A stretch of DNA of 41,386 nucleotides from Candidatus Sumerlaeota bacterium (GTDB lineage Bacteria > Sumerlaeota > Sumerlaeia > SLMS01 > JAHLLQ01): NCBI GenBank assembly GCA_030156535.1, contig JASGMJ010000033.1, positions 1 through 41,386 of the forward strand, given 5' to 3'. The notes under the pieces are model-generated. The model worked only from the letters and a program-made list of their open reading frames with translations. It made no database searches and had not been told where the DNA came from. The position numbers were made by a program, and so were the translations under genes. Shown here piece by piece: positions 7,601 to 16,214 of the stretch; position 1 is the stretch's first letter; each line of letters opens with the position of its first letter.

Positions 7601-9151
7601 ATGGCAAAGCTCCTGATTGCGGAAGACGAAGAACGGATGCGCCGCCTGCTGGGGATGCTGCTCAGCAACTCCGGCCATGAGCTCGATCTCGCCGCCGACG
7701 GCCGCGAGGCCATCCAAAAGTACCGCGACAATTCGCCCGACCTGTTGATCACCGACCTGCGGATGCCCGGCATGGGGGGGCTGGACCTGATCCAGGAAAT
7801 CCGCGCCAACGATCCCGATCTGCCGATCATCGTCATCACGGCCTTTGGCAGCATCGAGTCCGCCGTCGAGGCCATGCAGGCCGGAGCGACGGACTACATC
7901 ACCAAGCCCTTCGAGGAAGCGCGCATCAAGATCGCCATCGAGAAGAACCTGGCGACGCGCAACATCCTCGTCGAGAACCGCGTGCTGCGCTCGGAACTGC
8001 GCAATCGCTTCGCCTTCGAGAACATCGTCGCCGAGGATCATCGCACGCTGGCTGTTCTCGACCTCTCGCGCCAGGTGGCCGCGACGAACACGACGGTTAT
8101 CATCTACGGCGAGTCGGGGGCCGGGAAGGAACTCGTGACGCGCGCCATTCACGAGTCCTCGCCGCGCAGCCGGGGGCCGTTCGTGGCGCTCAACTGCGCC
8201 GCCATTCCCGACACGCTGCTGGAGAGCGAACTGTTCGGCCACGAGCGCGGATCGTTTACCGGCGCAACGGAGGCGAAGAAGGGGCGCTTTGAGATGGCCC
8301 ACGGGGGGACGCTTTTCCTCGACGAAATCGGAGAGATGGCCCTCCCGTTGCAGGCCAAGGTGTTGCGCGCGCTGGAATCCCAGACGTTCGAGCGCGTCGG
8401 CGGCACCCGCACGATCCAGACGGACGTGCGCTTCATCGCCGCCACCAACAAGAACCTGCGCCAGCGCGTTGCCGAAGGCAAATTCCGCGACGATCTCTTC
8501 TATCGCCTCAACGTCTTTCCCGTCGTGATTCCGCCGCTGCGCGAACGCGTCGACGATATCATTCCCCTCACCGAGCACTTTCTCCAGCGCTTTGCCCGCG
8601 AAATGGGGAAGAAGCCGCCGCGCATTTCCCCCGAGGCCGAGGACGCCCTCCTCGCGCATCCGTGGTACGGCAACGTCCGCGAACTGCAAAACGTCGTGGA
8701 GCGGGCGATGATCCTGATTCGCGGCGACGTGTTGACGCCCGAGCTGCTGCACGTTGATGCGCTCGACGGCCTGGACTCCATGGCGGCCGCAACCCGCGAG
8801 TACGAAAAGAACGGTCCCTCGCTCGGCCCCGCGCGCAATGGCCGCCCCACGCCGCCGGTGCCTGCCGAGCCCGCCCCCGCACGCGGCAGGAAGGGGAAGA
8901 AGGCCGCCGCTCCCGCACCCGCCGAGCCCCAGCGCCTTTCGCGCTGGCACCCGTTCCGCATCCCCGAGGTTGGCTTTGATCTCGAAGGGCACGAACGGAC
9001 TCTGATCGAGCAGGCGCTCGAACGCACCAAGGGCAACAAGACGGCTTCAGCCAAGTTGCTCGGTCTCAGCCGCGCCACGTTGCGCTATCGTCTCGAAAAG
9101 TACGGCATCGCCGTGAAGAAGGACGCAGAGGACGACGAGGGAAACGAGTAG
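7601..9151 (+). CDS. NtrC-family sigma-54-dependent response regulator
   Basis: Activates transcription by sigma-54 RNA polymerase after phosphorylation by a sensor kinase. The 516-residue protein has a receiver domain (1-120) with the acidic pair near residues 8-9, phospho-acceptor Asp52, Thr80 and Lys102. The AAA+ domain (about 140-370) carries Walker A GESGAGKE at 170-177, the sigma-54 contact loop GSFTGA at 217-222 (a Ser variant of the usual GAFTGA), and Walker B at 236-244. A Fis-type helix-turn-helix lies at 465-500. A roughly 50-residue Pro/Ala/Lys-rich linker (about 403-450) separates AAA+ from HTH and is longer than usual. No histidine kinase is adjacent. The ATG at 7601 begins exactly at the receiver domain; the ribosome binding site is weak. 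Confidence 0.93.
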   Translation: MAKLLIAEDEERMRRLLGMLLSNSGHELDLAADGREAIQKYRDNSPDLLITDLRMPGMGGLDLIQEIRANDPDLPIIVITAFGSIESAVEAMQAGATDYITKPFEEARIKIAIEKNLATRNILVENRVLRSELRNRFAFENIVAEDHRTLAVLDLSRQVAATNTTVIIYGESGAGKELVTRAIHESSPRSRGPFVALNCAAIPDTLLESELFGHERGSFTGATEAKKGRFEMAHGGTLFLDEIGEMALPLQAKVLRALESQTFERVGGTRTIQTDVRFIAATNKNLRQRVAEGKFRDDLFYRLNVFPVVIPPLRERVDDIIPLTEHFLQRFAREMGKKPPRISPEAEDALLAHPWYGNVRELQNVVERAMILIRGDVLTPELLHVDALDGLDSMAAATREYEKNGPSLGPARNGRPTPPVPAEPAPARGRKGKKAAAPAPAEPQRLSRWHPFRIPEVGFDLEGHERTLIEQALERTKGNKTASAKLLGLSRATLRYRLEKYGIAVKKDAEDDEGNE

Positions 9152-9189
9152 GGCGTTTCCCCTCTTCCCGATTTGGGGGAGAACCCTAC
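9148..9189. terminator. Imperfect hairpin between convergent genes, possible two-way terminator
   Basis: GTAGGG pairs with CCCTAC at the base, and a TTTCCCC/GGGGGAGAA arm continues the stem with small bulges around a ~12-nt loop. Both converging stop codons (9149-9151 plus, 9186-9188 minus) lie inside the stem. There is no strong T run on either side, so termination is only suggested. Confidence 0.35.
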
Positions 9190-10919
9190 CGCGTGCGGTA
9201 AAGCAACCACACGCCCTCCTGCGCCACCAGGTCGGCGGCACGCCGTTCGGTCTGCTCCTCCAGCAGGCGCTCCAGCGAATCGGGCGCGTCGATCAGCGCC
9301 CGCCTGCTGAGCAGAATCCAGTCCGCGTCCTCCTCCGGCCGAGCGAACGGCTCCAGAGCGGCCAACCCGTTGTAGGCATCGTGCGTCTGCCACGCCCGGG
9401 CGGGCATCGTGTACATCAGAATTTCGGCTTCATAGTGCGGCAGCGCCGTGGCCAGCACCGCGTCCTCCGGCACGTTGCTCTGCTCCAGGAACGCGCTCAC
9501 GCGCGGCGGCGCGACGAGCGTCAAGCTGAAGCCCACGCCCCCCGATGCAAGGTGCTGTTGCCCCATCAGCAGTGCCAACCCCAGCGCCAGCAGAGACGGC
9601 AGTGTCCACCAGCGACGCCCTCCGCGAGCCTGCGCCCAAACCCAGCCTGCCACCATCGCCGCCGCAAGCAGCGTGAACCCGAACCAGTGCAGCCAACGCG
9701 CAAGCTGATTGTAATCGTGCGTGAACCACTTCAGGTAGTTGTTCACTCGCGGATGCCCCAGCTTCCACGCGGCCAGCAGCACGAGGCTGGTCACAGCGGC
9801 CGTGATCAGCCAGCCGCGGCTGGGGCGGCTTTCGTTCGCTTCCGGAAAACGAGCGAATACCCCCAGCACCCCCAGCACGGGAAGCACCAGGTCCACCGTC
9901 TGGCGGGGATTGATGTAGGCACCTCGAATCCACAGAACCAAGTAGGGAGAAGCCGCAGCCAGCACCCACGTCCACGCCAGCACCAACGGCACACGAAACG
10001 GCCGCCACGCAGCCAGCCACAGCGAGCCGAACACCAACACAATTCCCGTGCTCGCCGTCAGCACATAGAACGTCATTACGCCCTGCCACGGACTCGGCTT
10101 GTACAGGGCCATGTGCGACACGGCCTGCTTCAACGGAAAAACAGGGACGGAGAGGCGCCACGCCATCAGGCCGATCGCCGCCGCGTAGGCCACGCCCACC
10201 ACCACGGCGGGGGAGAGCCAGACGCGCGGCGAAACAAGCGCCTTTGCCACACCGCCCGTCCGCTCCTCCAACGCGCGGCGCAGAAAATCGTACAACAGGA
10301 ACGAGCCCACCAGCGTGAACGTCGTCGTCCGTGCGCCATACGCGAGAACGAAACAAGAAAACGCCGCCGCTGCCTTCAGTGCTCCCCGCTTCCATTCCGC
10401 GCCGCGCAACTCCTCCGTTGCCGTGGCGCGCATCAATGCAAAGCCGCACGCACAAATCCCCAGCATCAGAATCTCGCCCATAGCCCGGCCATTGACATAC
10501 GCGACGGCAGGCGTCGCCAAGCCCAGCACGGCGATCAGCGCCGCGCTCTCCGGCGAATGCTCCTCCGCGCGCATCCAAGCAAAGAGTCCGCAGGCCAGCA
10601 GCACGCCGAATCCCGCGTAGACGCCCTTGATGAAAAAGTATGATCCCATCCCCGGGCCGGTGAGCACCGCCAGTTCACGGGTCAGCGCCGAAGCCAGCGG
10701 CTTCATCCCGATCCAGTCCGCGGGCACCGGCAGATCCCGCAACCCCCAGCAGATGTAAATCGCCTCGTCGATGTCAACCAACTGACCACGGGGTGTCAGG
10801 GAAACGGCGGCAACCGCGAAAAGCGCAAAGAGACACGCAGCGCCCAGGGCAAGACGGGCTCGATGCCCGCCAAAAAGGCAGCGTTGTCCCGCGTCGCTCG
10901 CTTCTTCAGACACCAACAT
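9186..10919 (-). CDS. Polytopic membrane protein, GT-C/PMT-like glycosyltransferase candidate
   Basis: A 577-residue protein with roughly ten or more hydrophobic segments. After the first segment (about 22-42) comes an acidic pair motif, VDIDEAIY (Asp49, Asp51, Glu52), as in the first loop of GT-C enzymes such as ArnT and PMT families, which use lipid-linked sugar donors. A soluble C-terminal domain of about 120 residues follows the last membrane segment. I infer sugar transfer at the outer face of the inner membrane; donor and acceptor cannot be told. The ATG at 10919 follows a purine-rich stretch and is the last good start before the first membrane helix. It lies 67 nt downstream of the cysteine-cluster gene and may be cotranscribed with it. 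Confidence 0.7.
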   Translation of the reverse strand: MLVSEEASDAGQRCLFGGHRARLALGAACLFALFAVAAVSLTPRGQLVDIDEAIYICWGLRDLPVPADWIGMKPLASALTRELAVLTGPGMGSYFFIKGVYAGFGVLLACGLFAWMRAEEHSPESAALIAVLGLATPAVAYVNGRAMGEILMLGICACGFALMRATATEELRGAEWKRGALKAAAAFSCFVLAYGARTTTFTLVGSFLLYDFLRRALEERTGGVAKALVSPRVWLSPAVVVGVAYAAAIGLMAWRLSVPVFPLKQAVSHMALYKPSPWQGVMTFYVLTASTGIVLVFGSLWLAAWRPFRVPLVLAWTWVLAAASPYLVLWIRGAYINPRQTVDLVLPVLGVLGVFARFPEANESRPSRGWLITAAVTSLVLLAAWKLGHPRVNNYLKWFTHDYNQLARWLHWFGFTLLAAAMVAGWVWAQARGGRRWWTLPSLLALGLALLMGQQHLASGGVGFSLTLVAPPRVSAFLEQSNVPEDAVLATALPHYEAEILMYTMPARAWQTHDAYNGLAALEPFARPEEDADWILLSRRALIDAPDSLERLLEEQTERRAADLVAQEGVWLLYRTR

Positions 10920-10986
10920 GGCCTCTCTCTTTCGAGGGCCAATAGCCAACAAAGAAGCTGGGGGAGCGCAACCCCTACCCTCGCCC

Positions 10987-11376
10987 CTACGCCGCGATCG
11001 GCGGCATCTCGGGATCGGGCCCGGGCGTGTGCCAGTCTTCCGGCTTGAGGAGTGCCAGGCCGTGCGCCAGACGGGCCTTGTCGCACTGCTCGCTCGGTGT
11101 GACGCCGTCCCAGTAGGACGGCATGATGTCGCGGCAGACCTGGGGGCGGCGGGGGTGAATCGAGCACGCGACCCGCTCCCCAACCCTGCCGTCGAGCGCG
11201 ATGCACCGTGGAGTCCCGTACTTCGTTCCCCGCATCACGGCGCGAAACGGCGTCAGGCGCTCGGTCAGCTCCGACGGCACTCCTCCAGGCACGGCGTCAT
11301 CGCACTCGCCCCAATAGAAGGAGACGCGAAAGAAGGCGCAGCACGCGCCGCACGTCAGACAGGGATTGTAGCCCAA
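10987..11376 (-). CDS. YkgJ-family cysteine cluster protein
   Basis: Small soluble protein with the cysteine pattern of the YkgJ/UPF0153 (zinc- or iron-chelating) family. CLTCGACC sits near the N-terminus (Cys6, 9, 12, 13 from the chosen start), followed by FFRVSFYW. PRCIALDG and ACSIHPRRPQVCRD come later, then a last cysteine in SEQCDKARLAHG. Biochemical role is not established for the family. The frame remains open upstream, but family members normally begin only a few residues before the first cysteine. I therefore take the TTG at 11376 (purine-rich AGAGAGGCGGGG upstream), giving 129 residues; a TTG at 11415 is the alternative. Divergent from the lptD-like gene. Confidence 0.78.
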   Translation of the reverse strand: MGYNPCLTCGACCAFFRVSFYWGECDDAVPGGVPSELTERLTPFRAVMRGTKYGTPRCIALDGRVGERVACSIHPRRPQVCRDIMPSYWDGVTPSEQCDKARLAHGLALLKPEDWHTPGPDPEMPPIAA

Positions 11377-11631
11377 GGGAGTCCCCGCCTCTCTGGTGGA
11401 ATGCTCCGTCCCCAAACATCGCGAACGGAGGCATGACGGAGCGGCATTGTCCGGTCGTGATGCAAGGCCAATCGCAGCGCGGCCCCCCTCCACGAATCGC
11501 AACGGGACATTGCGGAGAACGGAAGCGCGCGCCTCCCCGCGATCTTCCCTTGCCACTCCCCCCGGCCCTTCCCATCCTCTGCCCGACGCTAGGCGTACCC
11601 AACTCTTGTACCGGCAAGGCTCGACCATCCC

Positions 11632-14256
11632 ATGAGCACCGGCGTCATCCGCCCGTTCCACCACCTGCGCCCCCGTTTTCTCACGGGGCTCCTACTGTCA
11701 TTTACGGGCTTCCTGCTCCCGGGTGCCCAGGCTCAGGAGGTCAACGTCTCCGACGGCCTCGCTGCTGCCCCCACCACGGCCACCAGTTCCCTGCCCCGTC
11801 TCGGCGGCTCCGATGGCGCCATCGCCATCCAGGGCGAGCGCGGCTTCTACACGGAAAACGACGTCGCGCACGGCGTCGGCCGCACCACCGTGACGTTCGA
11901 CGACATGACGATTTCCGCCGACGTCCTCTCCATCGACATGATTACCCAGCAGCTCGATGCCGAGGGCAACGTCGTCTTCACCACCAAGGACGACGAAGTC
12001 CGCGCCAGTGCCGGGCACTATGATTTCCGCCGTATGGAAGGCGTCGCCTACGACGCCGAAGGCGTCACCGGCACCCTGCACTTCCGCACCGAATGGGACG
12101 AGGAAAAGAACGGCCCGTCCTTCCGCCGCATCAGCGAGGACGAGGCGCTCTTCCGAGGCGCCAGCTACACCACCAGCGGCTTCCCTGTTCCCACCTGGAG
12201 AATCGAAGCGCGCGAGATCATTCTCGTCCCCGGCGAGCGGGTCTTCATGCGCGGCGCGACTCTCTTCGTGCGCGACACGCCGATCTTCTATCTTCCCGTT
12301 TACTCGCGCTCCCTCCAGGGATCGAGCCCGTGGTCCTTCGAGATCGGCTCGGCGCCCGACTACGGCACCTACGCCAGCGTTCGCTATCGCTTCCATCACG
12401 AAAGCAAGGTGCCCGACTACAACGATCCGGCCAAGTACATCACGCGCAGCACGGGCCGCCTTGGCCTGCGCACGGATTTCTTCACGGGCGGCGCCATCGG
12501 CGTCGGCATTGACTACAAGTACAAGTTTGACTTCGAGAAGCACATCGGCAGCCTTGAGCTATACGGCGTGCGCGAAAACGTCCGCGAAATCGAGGACGAG
12601 TCCGACGGCGGCCAGCGCTACCTCTATCGCCACCGCCACAACAGCCTCTTTGGCAAGACGATGTTCCAACTCAGCACCAGTTGGATGAGCGATCCCGAAG
12701 TCGAGTACGACTTCTTTGATCCGTTCCTCGACGAAGCCCGCGGCCGCCGCCCCGAGCGCCGCGCCCGCGCAGCCCTCACCTATCTTGAGGAAGATTGGGT
12801 CGCCCGCATCTCCGGCGAGATCAAGGACCGCGTCACCCTCTCGCGCTATGGCGATCCCACCGAGATTCAGGACGACGATCTCAATTACGCCACCGACCCC
12901 AACCTCGCCAGAACCGGCGACGATTCCGATGGCATCGACAGCGACCGCTATGGCCGCGTCACTGAACGATTCGACGGCCGCGTTGCCACCCGCATGTTGC
13001 CCTTCTTCGGCGACTCGCTCTTCTGGGATGCGGAGTTCAACGCCTTCCGCGCCCTCGATGCCGGATTCAACGAACTCAGTGACGACGACGACGCCTTGCT
13101 CACCGGCGTCGATTACTACAACTCGCTGACCCACCGCATGAAGCTCGACCGTCAGGGGCGCTTCACCTGGCTCAACACTGTTGGCATCGGCGCGGGGTTC
13201 TATCGCCGCAACACCGACGACCTCGTTTCCGACAGCATCAGGATCCCCGGCGGCATCGGCGCCGTGCCCGTTGATGGCCAGCGCTATATCGACAGGGAGA
13301 CCATCGCCCTCGGCGCCGGATCGCGCCAACTCTCCTACGACGACGTCCGCCCCTACTACCTGTGGGCCGACTACGTCAGCCGTCTCAACGCCCGCTTCAC
13401 TGAAAACCTCTCCGGCTATCTGAAGTACACGAACCGCATCGGGACATCGCGCAGCGCCGGTGCCTTCTACGAGGAAGCCGGCCGTCTCGAAGCCTTCGAG
13501 GACATCTACGACTTCCCGGTCGAGAAGCACTGGATCGAGGCGTTCCTCAACTACTCGCCCCTGTACCCCAAGATCGAGACCTACCTCGCCGCAGGCTACA
13601 ACCTGCAGTCGCGCAGCGACATCTTCGCGAACGAGAAGCAGTGGTACGCCGGTGTGGGCACGGACTACGAAAGCGACTCCGGCGAAGTCCGCCTCGGGGC
13701 CTCCTCGACGCTCTCCAGCTATCAGGCCCGCGACCGTGGTGACCCCAACGAGTTTGACTTCGAGGAGCTCTCCGGCCGCCTCTATGCCGAGTACCTGCCC
13801 CGCCACGGACGCTACTGGGCGTCGCTGACCATCGACGGCAGCATCCCGCTGAGCGACGACCCCGTCGCCGAGGCCAACCGCAAGCAGGCACGCTTCACCG
13901 AGAACCGTTCCGACGTCAGCATCCGCCCCGTCATCGGCAGGCAGTTCGGGCCCAAGTACGACGTCGAGCTCATGGCCGATTACAACACGCGCATCTCCGG
14001 GCTCAAGGAAGCCGGCGTGCTCATCGTGCGCGACATCTACGACGCCGACCTCTCCCTGTTCCTCGGCGCGCGCAGCACCACGTCCGATTCCGAAGACGAC
14101 AATGACAATACCAATGAGGACCGCCCAGAGTCCAATCTCGAGCCCTACTTCCGCTTCGGCCTGACGTTCAAAGTGCCGGAGGAATCCCAGGGCTTGAGCG
14201 CCGTTTCGCTCAAGACAATGCGCGACCGCCGCCGGGCAGCCAGCTTCGTCGAATAG
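11632..14256 (+). CDS. lptD: LptD-like outer-membrane LPS assembly protein
   Basis: Outer-membrane barrel that inserts LPS into the outer leaflet, normally with LptE. The 874-residue length is typical. A Sec signal ends near residues 32-34 (AQA). An OstA/LptA-like beta domain follows (about 60-230), with the repeated pattern AIQGERGFY, ISADVLSID and LDAEGNVVF, then MRGATLFVRDTPIFYLPVY, the junction typical of LptD before the barrel. The remainder is an Asp/Tyr/Arg-rich alternating pattern expected of a beta-barrel. I find no cysteine at all, so the disulphide-controlled maturation of the E. coli protein cannot apply. The ATG at 11632 has only a weak ribosome binding site. It is followed after 44 nt by an O-antigen ligase gene, which fits LPS assembly. 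Confidence 0.85.
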   Translation: MSTGVIRPFHHLRPRFLTGLLLSFTGFLLPGAQAQEVNVSDGLAAAPTTATSSLPRLGGSDGAIAIQGERGFYTENDVAHGVGRTTVTFDDMTISADVLSIDMITQQLDAEGNVVFTTKDDEVRASAGHYDFRRMEGVAYDAEGVTGTLHFRTEWDEEKNGPSFRRISEDEALFRGASYTTSGFPVPTWRIEAREIILVPGERVFMRGATLFVRDTPIFYLPVYSRSLQGSSPWSFEIGSAPDYGTYASVRYRFHHESKVPDYNDPAKYITRSTGRLGLRTDFFTGGAIGVGIDYKYKFDFEKHIGSLELYGVRENVREIEDESDGGQRYLYRHRHNSLFGKTMFQLSTSWMSDPEVEYDFFDPFLDEARGRRPERRARAALTYLEEDWVARISGEIKDRVTLSRYGDPTEIQDDDLNYATDPNLARTGDDSDGIDSDRYGRVTERFDGRVATRMLPFFGDSLFWDAEFNAFRALDAGFNELSDDDDALLTGVDYYNSLTHRMKLDRQGRFTWLNTVGIGAGFYRRNTDDLVSDSIRIPGGIGAVPVDGQRYIDRETIALGAGSRQLSYDDVRPYYLWADYVSRLNARFTENLSGYLKYTNRIGTSRSAGAFYEEAGRLEAFEDIYDFPVEKHWIEAFLNYSPLYPKIETYLAAGYNLQSRSDIFANEKQWYAGVGTDYESDSGEVRLGASSTLSSYQARDRGDPNEFDFEELSGRLYAEYLPRHGRYWASLTIDGSIPLSDDPVAEANRKQARFTENRSDVSIRPVIGRQFGPKYDVELMADYNTRISGLKEAGVLIVRDIYDADLSLFLGARSTTSDSEDDNDNTNEDRPESNLEPYFRFGLTFKVPEESQGLSAVSLKTMRDRRRAASFVE

Positions 14257-14300
14257 GCCGAAGGGGCGTTCTCCGCGTCCCCGCTCCCGGAGTTCCCCCG

Positions 14301-15932
14301 TTGTCTCCCAACTCCCTGCCTGCCTCCGCCCCCGTCCGTCTTCTCGATCAGACGGGCTTCGTCTTCTACATGCTGCTCGCGTGTCTCGTCCCTCTCTTCT
14401 TCATCCCGCCCAGCCTGGCCGTCCTCGACACCGTTGCCTCCGAAATCGTCTTCTTCAAGGGCGTTGCCGCGCGCGCCCTGTGCATCGGCATCTTCATCCT
14501 GGGGGCCTTGCGGTTGTTGCAGGACGGTGGGCGCGCGTATGGCCGCGCCGTTGCACTGCCCCTCGCGCTGCTCGGCGGTTTCGTCGGCGTCTCGGCTGGC
14601 TCGGCACTCCTGAGCGATGATCCCGGCTTCAGCTTCGGGCACATCACCACGGAACTCGCGCTGGCCGTTGCCGTGGGACTCGCGCCGCTCTTTCTGTCGA
14701 GCGTCGCGCGCGTGCGCCTGCTGCTCGGTGCTGCTCTTGCCGCTTCTCTGGCTGCTGCCTCCATCGGCCTCATCGCCGTCGCGGGCTTTTCGGGCATCTA
14801 CACCGTCATGTACGGAGCCGATCCCATCGAGGTCGCCCGCCAGGGATTGCAGGGCACGATGGGACGCGTGGAGGGAAGCCCCCTGCGCGCCGCCATGATG
14901 TCAACATTCGGCAATCCCGAATTCTCCGGGACGTTTTTCGCGGGCGGCTTTCTGCTCGCCTTCTGCTGGGTCCTCGACGGTTGGGGAGTGCGCCGTCTGA
15001 AGACCCCCGTGGGTTGGGGCATCGGAGTGGTTGTCGCGGCCCTGCTCGGCATTGCCGTGCTGGCCAGCCAGACGCGCGGGGCGCTTCTCGCCATAGCCGC
15101 GGGTGTGCTGGTGCGCTGGCTTTCGTCCTTCCGCCTGCGGGGCTGGATCATCGCGGCGGGACTCGCCGCCGTTGTCGGCTCCGGTTTTCTCTTTGGAGTC
15201 TGGGGGTCCCTCGGCATGTTCGCGGCTGGAATGCTGGCGGCCGCCGCGTGGCAATTCCGCACCGGCGATCTCGCCGGGAGCTGGCGTGCCATTCCCGTCC
15301 GCACCCGCGTGTTGATGCTGCTCGTCCCCGCGGCCTTCGCGGGCCTGCTGCTTCTCGGCCTCGTCTACGATCCGGTTGGGCTGCGGCTGCGCGAACTCCT
15401 TGCTCGCGTCGCCTCTTCGACGTCGACCGCCGACTTCTCCGCGCGCCAGCGTCTCATCTTCTACATGATGGCGGGCGATATGTTGCTGCACCATCCGTTG
15501 CTGGGCATCGGTCCCGGCTTCTTCCCCGCGCAGTACCACGAAGCGCTCGTGCGTCTCGTCGACGCCGACGCCAGCGGCCTGATGACGTACCTGCAGATCG
15601 AACTCGGTTCGTGGGTCGCGCACCAGGCTCACAGCGATTACTTCCAGATCGCTGCCGAGCGCGGGGTTCTGGGCATCGGGTTGTTTCTCGGCCTGATGAC
15701 GGCGGTGCTGGCGCGGCTCGTCGTGCTCGTCCGCGCGCGCATTCCCGGCACGGCGGAAACCGCCGCCGCCCTCACCGTCGTCCTGTGCGGTTATCTCAGC
15801 ATCATGATGACCAGTTTCCCGCTTCTCGAAGCCGGACGCCAGGCCACGTTCTTCGTCCTCCTCGCCGCCGCCTTCGGCCTCCTGGCTGCGAAGCCGGAAG
15901 CTTCTTCGAGAGCTTTTTCCGATCAATCATAA
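14301..15932 (+). CDS. O-antigen ligase / polymerase family membrane protein
   Basis: A 543-residue polytopic membrane protein of the Wzy_C (O-antigen ligase/polymerase) superfamily, which joins polysaccharide to lipid A-core or polymerises it on the periplasmic side. The family's signature region is clear: SQTRGALLAI in the middle, then the periplasmic loop ARQRLIFYMMAGDMLLHHP, GIGPGFFPAQYHE, and HQAHSDYFQIAAERGVLG with its conserved histidine. The start is a TTG at 14301, supported by CGGAG 8 nt upstream (14288-14292); the next ATG would cut into the first membrane segment. It lies 44 nt after the lptD-like gene, so they are likely an operon. Ligase versus polymerase cannot be decided from sequence. 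Confidence 0.82.
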   Translation: MSPNSLPASAPVRLLDQTGFVFYMLLACLVPLFFIPPSLAVLDTVASEIVFFKGVAARALCIGIFILGALRLLQDGGRAYGRAVALPLALLGGFVGVSAGSALLSDDPGFSFGHITTELALAVAVGLAPLFLSSVARVRLLLGAALAASLAAASIGLIAVAGFSGIYTVMYGADPIEVARQGLQGTMGRVEGSPLRAAMMSTFGNPEFSGTFFAGGFLLAFCWVLDGWGVRRLKTPVGWGIGVVVAALLGIAVLASQTRGALLAIAAGVLVRWLSSFRLRGWIIAAGLAAVVGSGFLFGVWGSLGMFAAGMLAAAAWQFRTGDLAGSWRAIPVRTRVLMLLVPAAFAGLLLLGLVYDPVGLRLRELLARVASSTSTADFSARQRLIFYMMAGDMLLHHPLLGIGPGFFPAQYHEALVRLVDADASGLMTYLQIELGSWVAHQAHSDYFQIAAERGVLGIGLFLGLMTAVLARLVVLVRARIPGTAETAAALTVVLCGYLSIMMTSFPLLEAGRQATFFVLLAAAFGLLAAKPEASSRAFSDQS

Positions 15933-16000
15933 CCGGAAGCACGCCTCGGAGATCCCCCTGATCAATGAAGGAAGTGGGGGATCGTCGAAGGAGTGCGGTA

Positions 16001-16086
16001 CTGCCTCGAAGAGGCAGGATCACACAGCCAGGGCGGCGCGCCTGCGGCGCTTGCCCTGGCTGTGTGATTTGGCCCCGTTGGGGCCA
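16001..16086. repeat. Block of three tandem perfect hairpins between convergent genes
   Basis: Hairpin 1: CTGCCTC-GAA-GAGGCAG (16001-16017). Hairpin 2: two perfect 16-bp arms, 16019-16034 and 16053-16068, whose loop region folds again as GCGCC-TGC-GGCGC. Hairpin 3: GGCCCC-GTT-GGGGCC (16071-16085), extended by one T-A pair. None is followed by a T run. The three almost touch. This resembles REP/BIME-type structured repeats more than ordinary terminators. The surrounding ~280-nt gap (15933-16214) otherwise contains only the glgC terminator. Confidence 0.75.
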
Positions 16087-16144
16087 TTGCGGGCTGTGGA
16101 TCATGTATCCAAGAATGCTATAACGCGCGCGCTCGTCCGGCGCC

Positions 16145-16186
16145 CAAAAAGCAAACAGCCCGGGCAACATCTCGGCGCCCGGGCTG
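16145..16186 (-). terminator. Intrinsic terminator of glgC
   Basis: A perfect 10-bp GC-rich stem (CAGCCCGGGC, 16156-16165, against 16177-16186) has an 11-nt loop. On the minus strand it is followed by a T-rich tail, TTTGCTTTTT. It begins about 29 nt after the glgC stop and fits a Rho-independent terminator. Confidence 0.8.
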
Positions 16187-16214
16187 CACTGATTCGTTCG
16201 ACCGATAAGCGCCC

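Noticed and set aside
11377..11664. Longer version of the cysteine-cluster protein starting at 11664
   Set aside because: The extra ~95 residues are low-complexity, extend into the lptD-like gene, and family members begin just before the first cysteines.
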